Below, piece by piece: positions 63,487-64,000 of a stretch of 64,000 nt of DNA. The DNA is from Saccharomonospora glauca K62 (GTDB lineage Bacteria > Actinomycetota > Actinomycetes > Mycobacteriales > Pseudonocardiaceae), in NCBI RefSeq assembly GCF_000243395.2, contig NZ_CM001484.1, positions 2,847,847 through 2,911,846 on the forward strand, written 5' to 3'. The position numbers were made by a program, and so were the translations under genes. Below the pieces are notes generated by a model. It was not told the origin of the DNA and ran no database searches. It saw only the letters and a list, made by a program, of their open reading frames with translations. Numbering within the stretch: the first letter of the stretch is position 1; the number at the start of each line of letters is the position of its first letter.

Positions 63487-64000
63487 ATGTCGATCGCAAC
63501 CGGCGACGCCGTGGTCGTCGCCGAAGGAGTGCACAAGAGATTCGGGAACACCCAGGCGCTGGCGGGACTGGACCTGACCGTTCCCCGAGGCACGGTCTAC
63601 GGGTTGCTCGGCCCCAACGGCGCGGGCAAGAGCACCACGGTCCGCGTGCTCGCCACCCTCACGCGACCCGACCGGGGAAAGGTCACGGTCGCGGGTCACG
63701 ACGTCGTTCGCGAGCCCGCCGCCGTCCGCGCCAAGATCGGCCTGGCGGGACAACACGCCGCGCTCGACGAACAACTCACGGGACGGGAGAACCTGCGCAT
63801 CTTCGGCAGGCTGTTCCGGCTCGGCTCCGCCCGCGCCAAGGCTCGTGCCGACGAACTGCTCGAACGGTTCGACCTCGCCCACGCGGGCGACCGTCTCGTT
63901 CGCACCTACTCGGGCGGGATGCGAAGACGGCTGGACCTCATCTCCAGCCTCATCGTCTCCCCGACGGTGCTCTTCCTCGACGAACCCACCACGGGACTCG
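63487..64000 (+). CDS. DrrA-like ABC transporter ATP-binding protein (partial, cut by window end)
   Basis: The first 171 residues of an ABC ATPase, open to the end of the window. Walker A is GLLGPNGAGKSTTVRVLATL, signature TYSGGMRRRLDLISSLI and Walker B VLFLDEPTTGL are visible. This pattern, with ARAKIGLAGQHAALDEQLTGRENL, is that of daunorubicin-resistance ATPase DrrA and related drug or glycolipid exporters. ATG 63487 has GGGGGAA upstream. A membrane partner should follow outside the window. It is divergent from a TetR regulator. Confidence 0.9.
   Translation, partial: MSIATGDAVVVAEGVHKRFGNTQALAGLDLTVPRGTVYGLLGPNGAGKSTTVRVLATLTRPDRGKVTVAGHDVVREPAAVRAKIGLAGQHAALDEQLTGRENLRIFGRLFRLGSARAKARADELLERFDLAHAGDRLVRTYSGGMRRRLDLISSLIVSPTVLFLDEPTTGL

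Overview
The window is chromosomal DNA from a high-GC actinomycete. Strong G/C at third codon positions, frequent GTG starts, a conservon, an XRE/DUF397 pair, F420-type LLM enzymes and a mycobacterial-like SigB all point to the Pseudonocardiaceae (Saccharomonospora/Amycolatopsis type; inferred from gene content, not proven). It is almost fully coding. I see no rRNA, tRNA, IS element, phage gene or CRISPR array.

Layout. 1-5200: a small zinc-ribbon protein, then a xylose-type sugar ABC operon (binding protein, ATPase, permease) ending in a ROK regulator, with a ROK-style palindrome upstream. 5200-12960: a helicase, a YihY/BrkB membrane protein, DUF3039, a pseudouridine pair (psuG plus PfkB kinase), DUF3099, a class I methyltransferase and dtd. 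13000-16400: sigB behind a SigR/SigH-like promoter, then class I fumarase. 16400-23400: cell-envelope genes, including a lipoprotein polysaccharide deacetylase divergent from a membrane-anchored glycoside hydrolase, plus an SDR, DUF5134 and an esterase. 23400-34200: two LLM oxidoreductases, fused isobutyryl-CoA mutase icmF and a complete cvnABCD conservon. 34200-39450: a three-gene polyamine operon (PLP decarboxylase, speD, speE), small membrane proteins and a lytic transglycosylase. 39660-44400: acyl-CoA metabolism (AMACR-type racemase, acyl-CoA dehydrogenase, TetR, semialdehyde dehydrogenase). 44490-46160: DUF397/XRE pair and a small orphan. 46170-52760: acyl-CoA thioesterase, pyruvate kinase, SLC13 transporter, a phosphofructokinase with pyrophosphate-type residues, and a DAHP synthase behind an aromatic-rich leader peptide. 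52760-62600: a block resembling the Mycobacterium tuberculosis Rv2178c-Rv2187 neighbourhood (RNase AS, PlsC, ArsA-like ATPase, SRPBCC proteins, FadD15) with a glucokinase and a degenerate Nudix-NYN fusion inserted. 62600-64000: a TetR regulator divergent from a DrrA-like ABC ATPase cut by the window end.

Metabolic theme. Central carbon genes cluster here (sugar uptake, glucokinase, PFK, pyruvate kinase, fumarase, C4-dicarboxylate/citrate transport), along with CoA-thioester metabolism. The most promising points for follow-up are the FYFWF leader before the DAHP synthase, the divergent SpeE in the polyamine operon, the deacetylase/hydrolase pair sharing a palindrome, the apparently leaderless icmF, and the duplicated C-terminal module of the conservon kinase. 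No wholly unknown multi-gene system stands out; most novelty is at the level of regulation and unusual domain variants.
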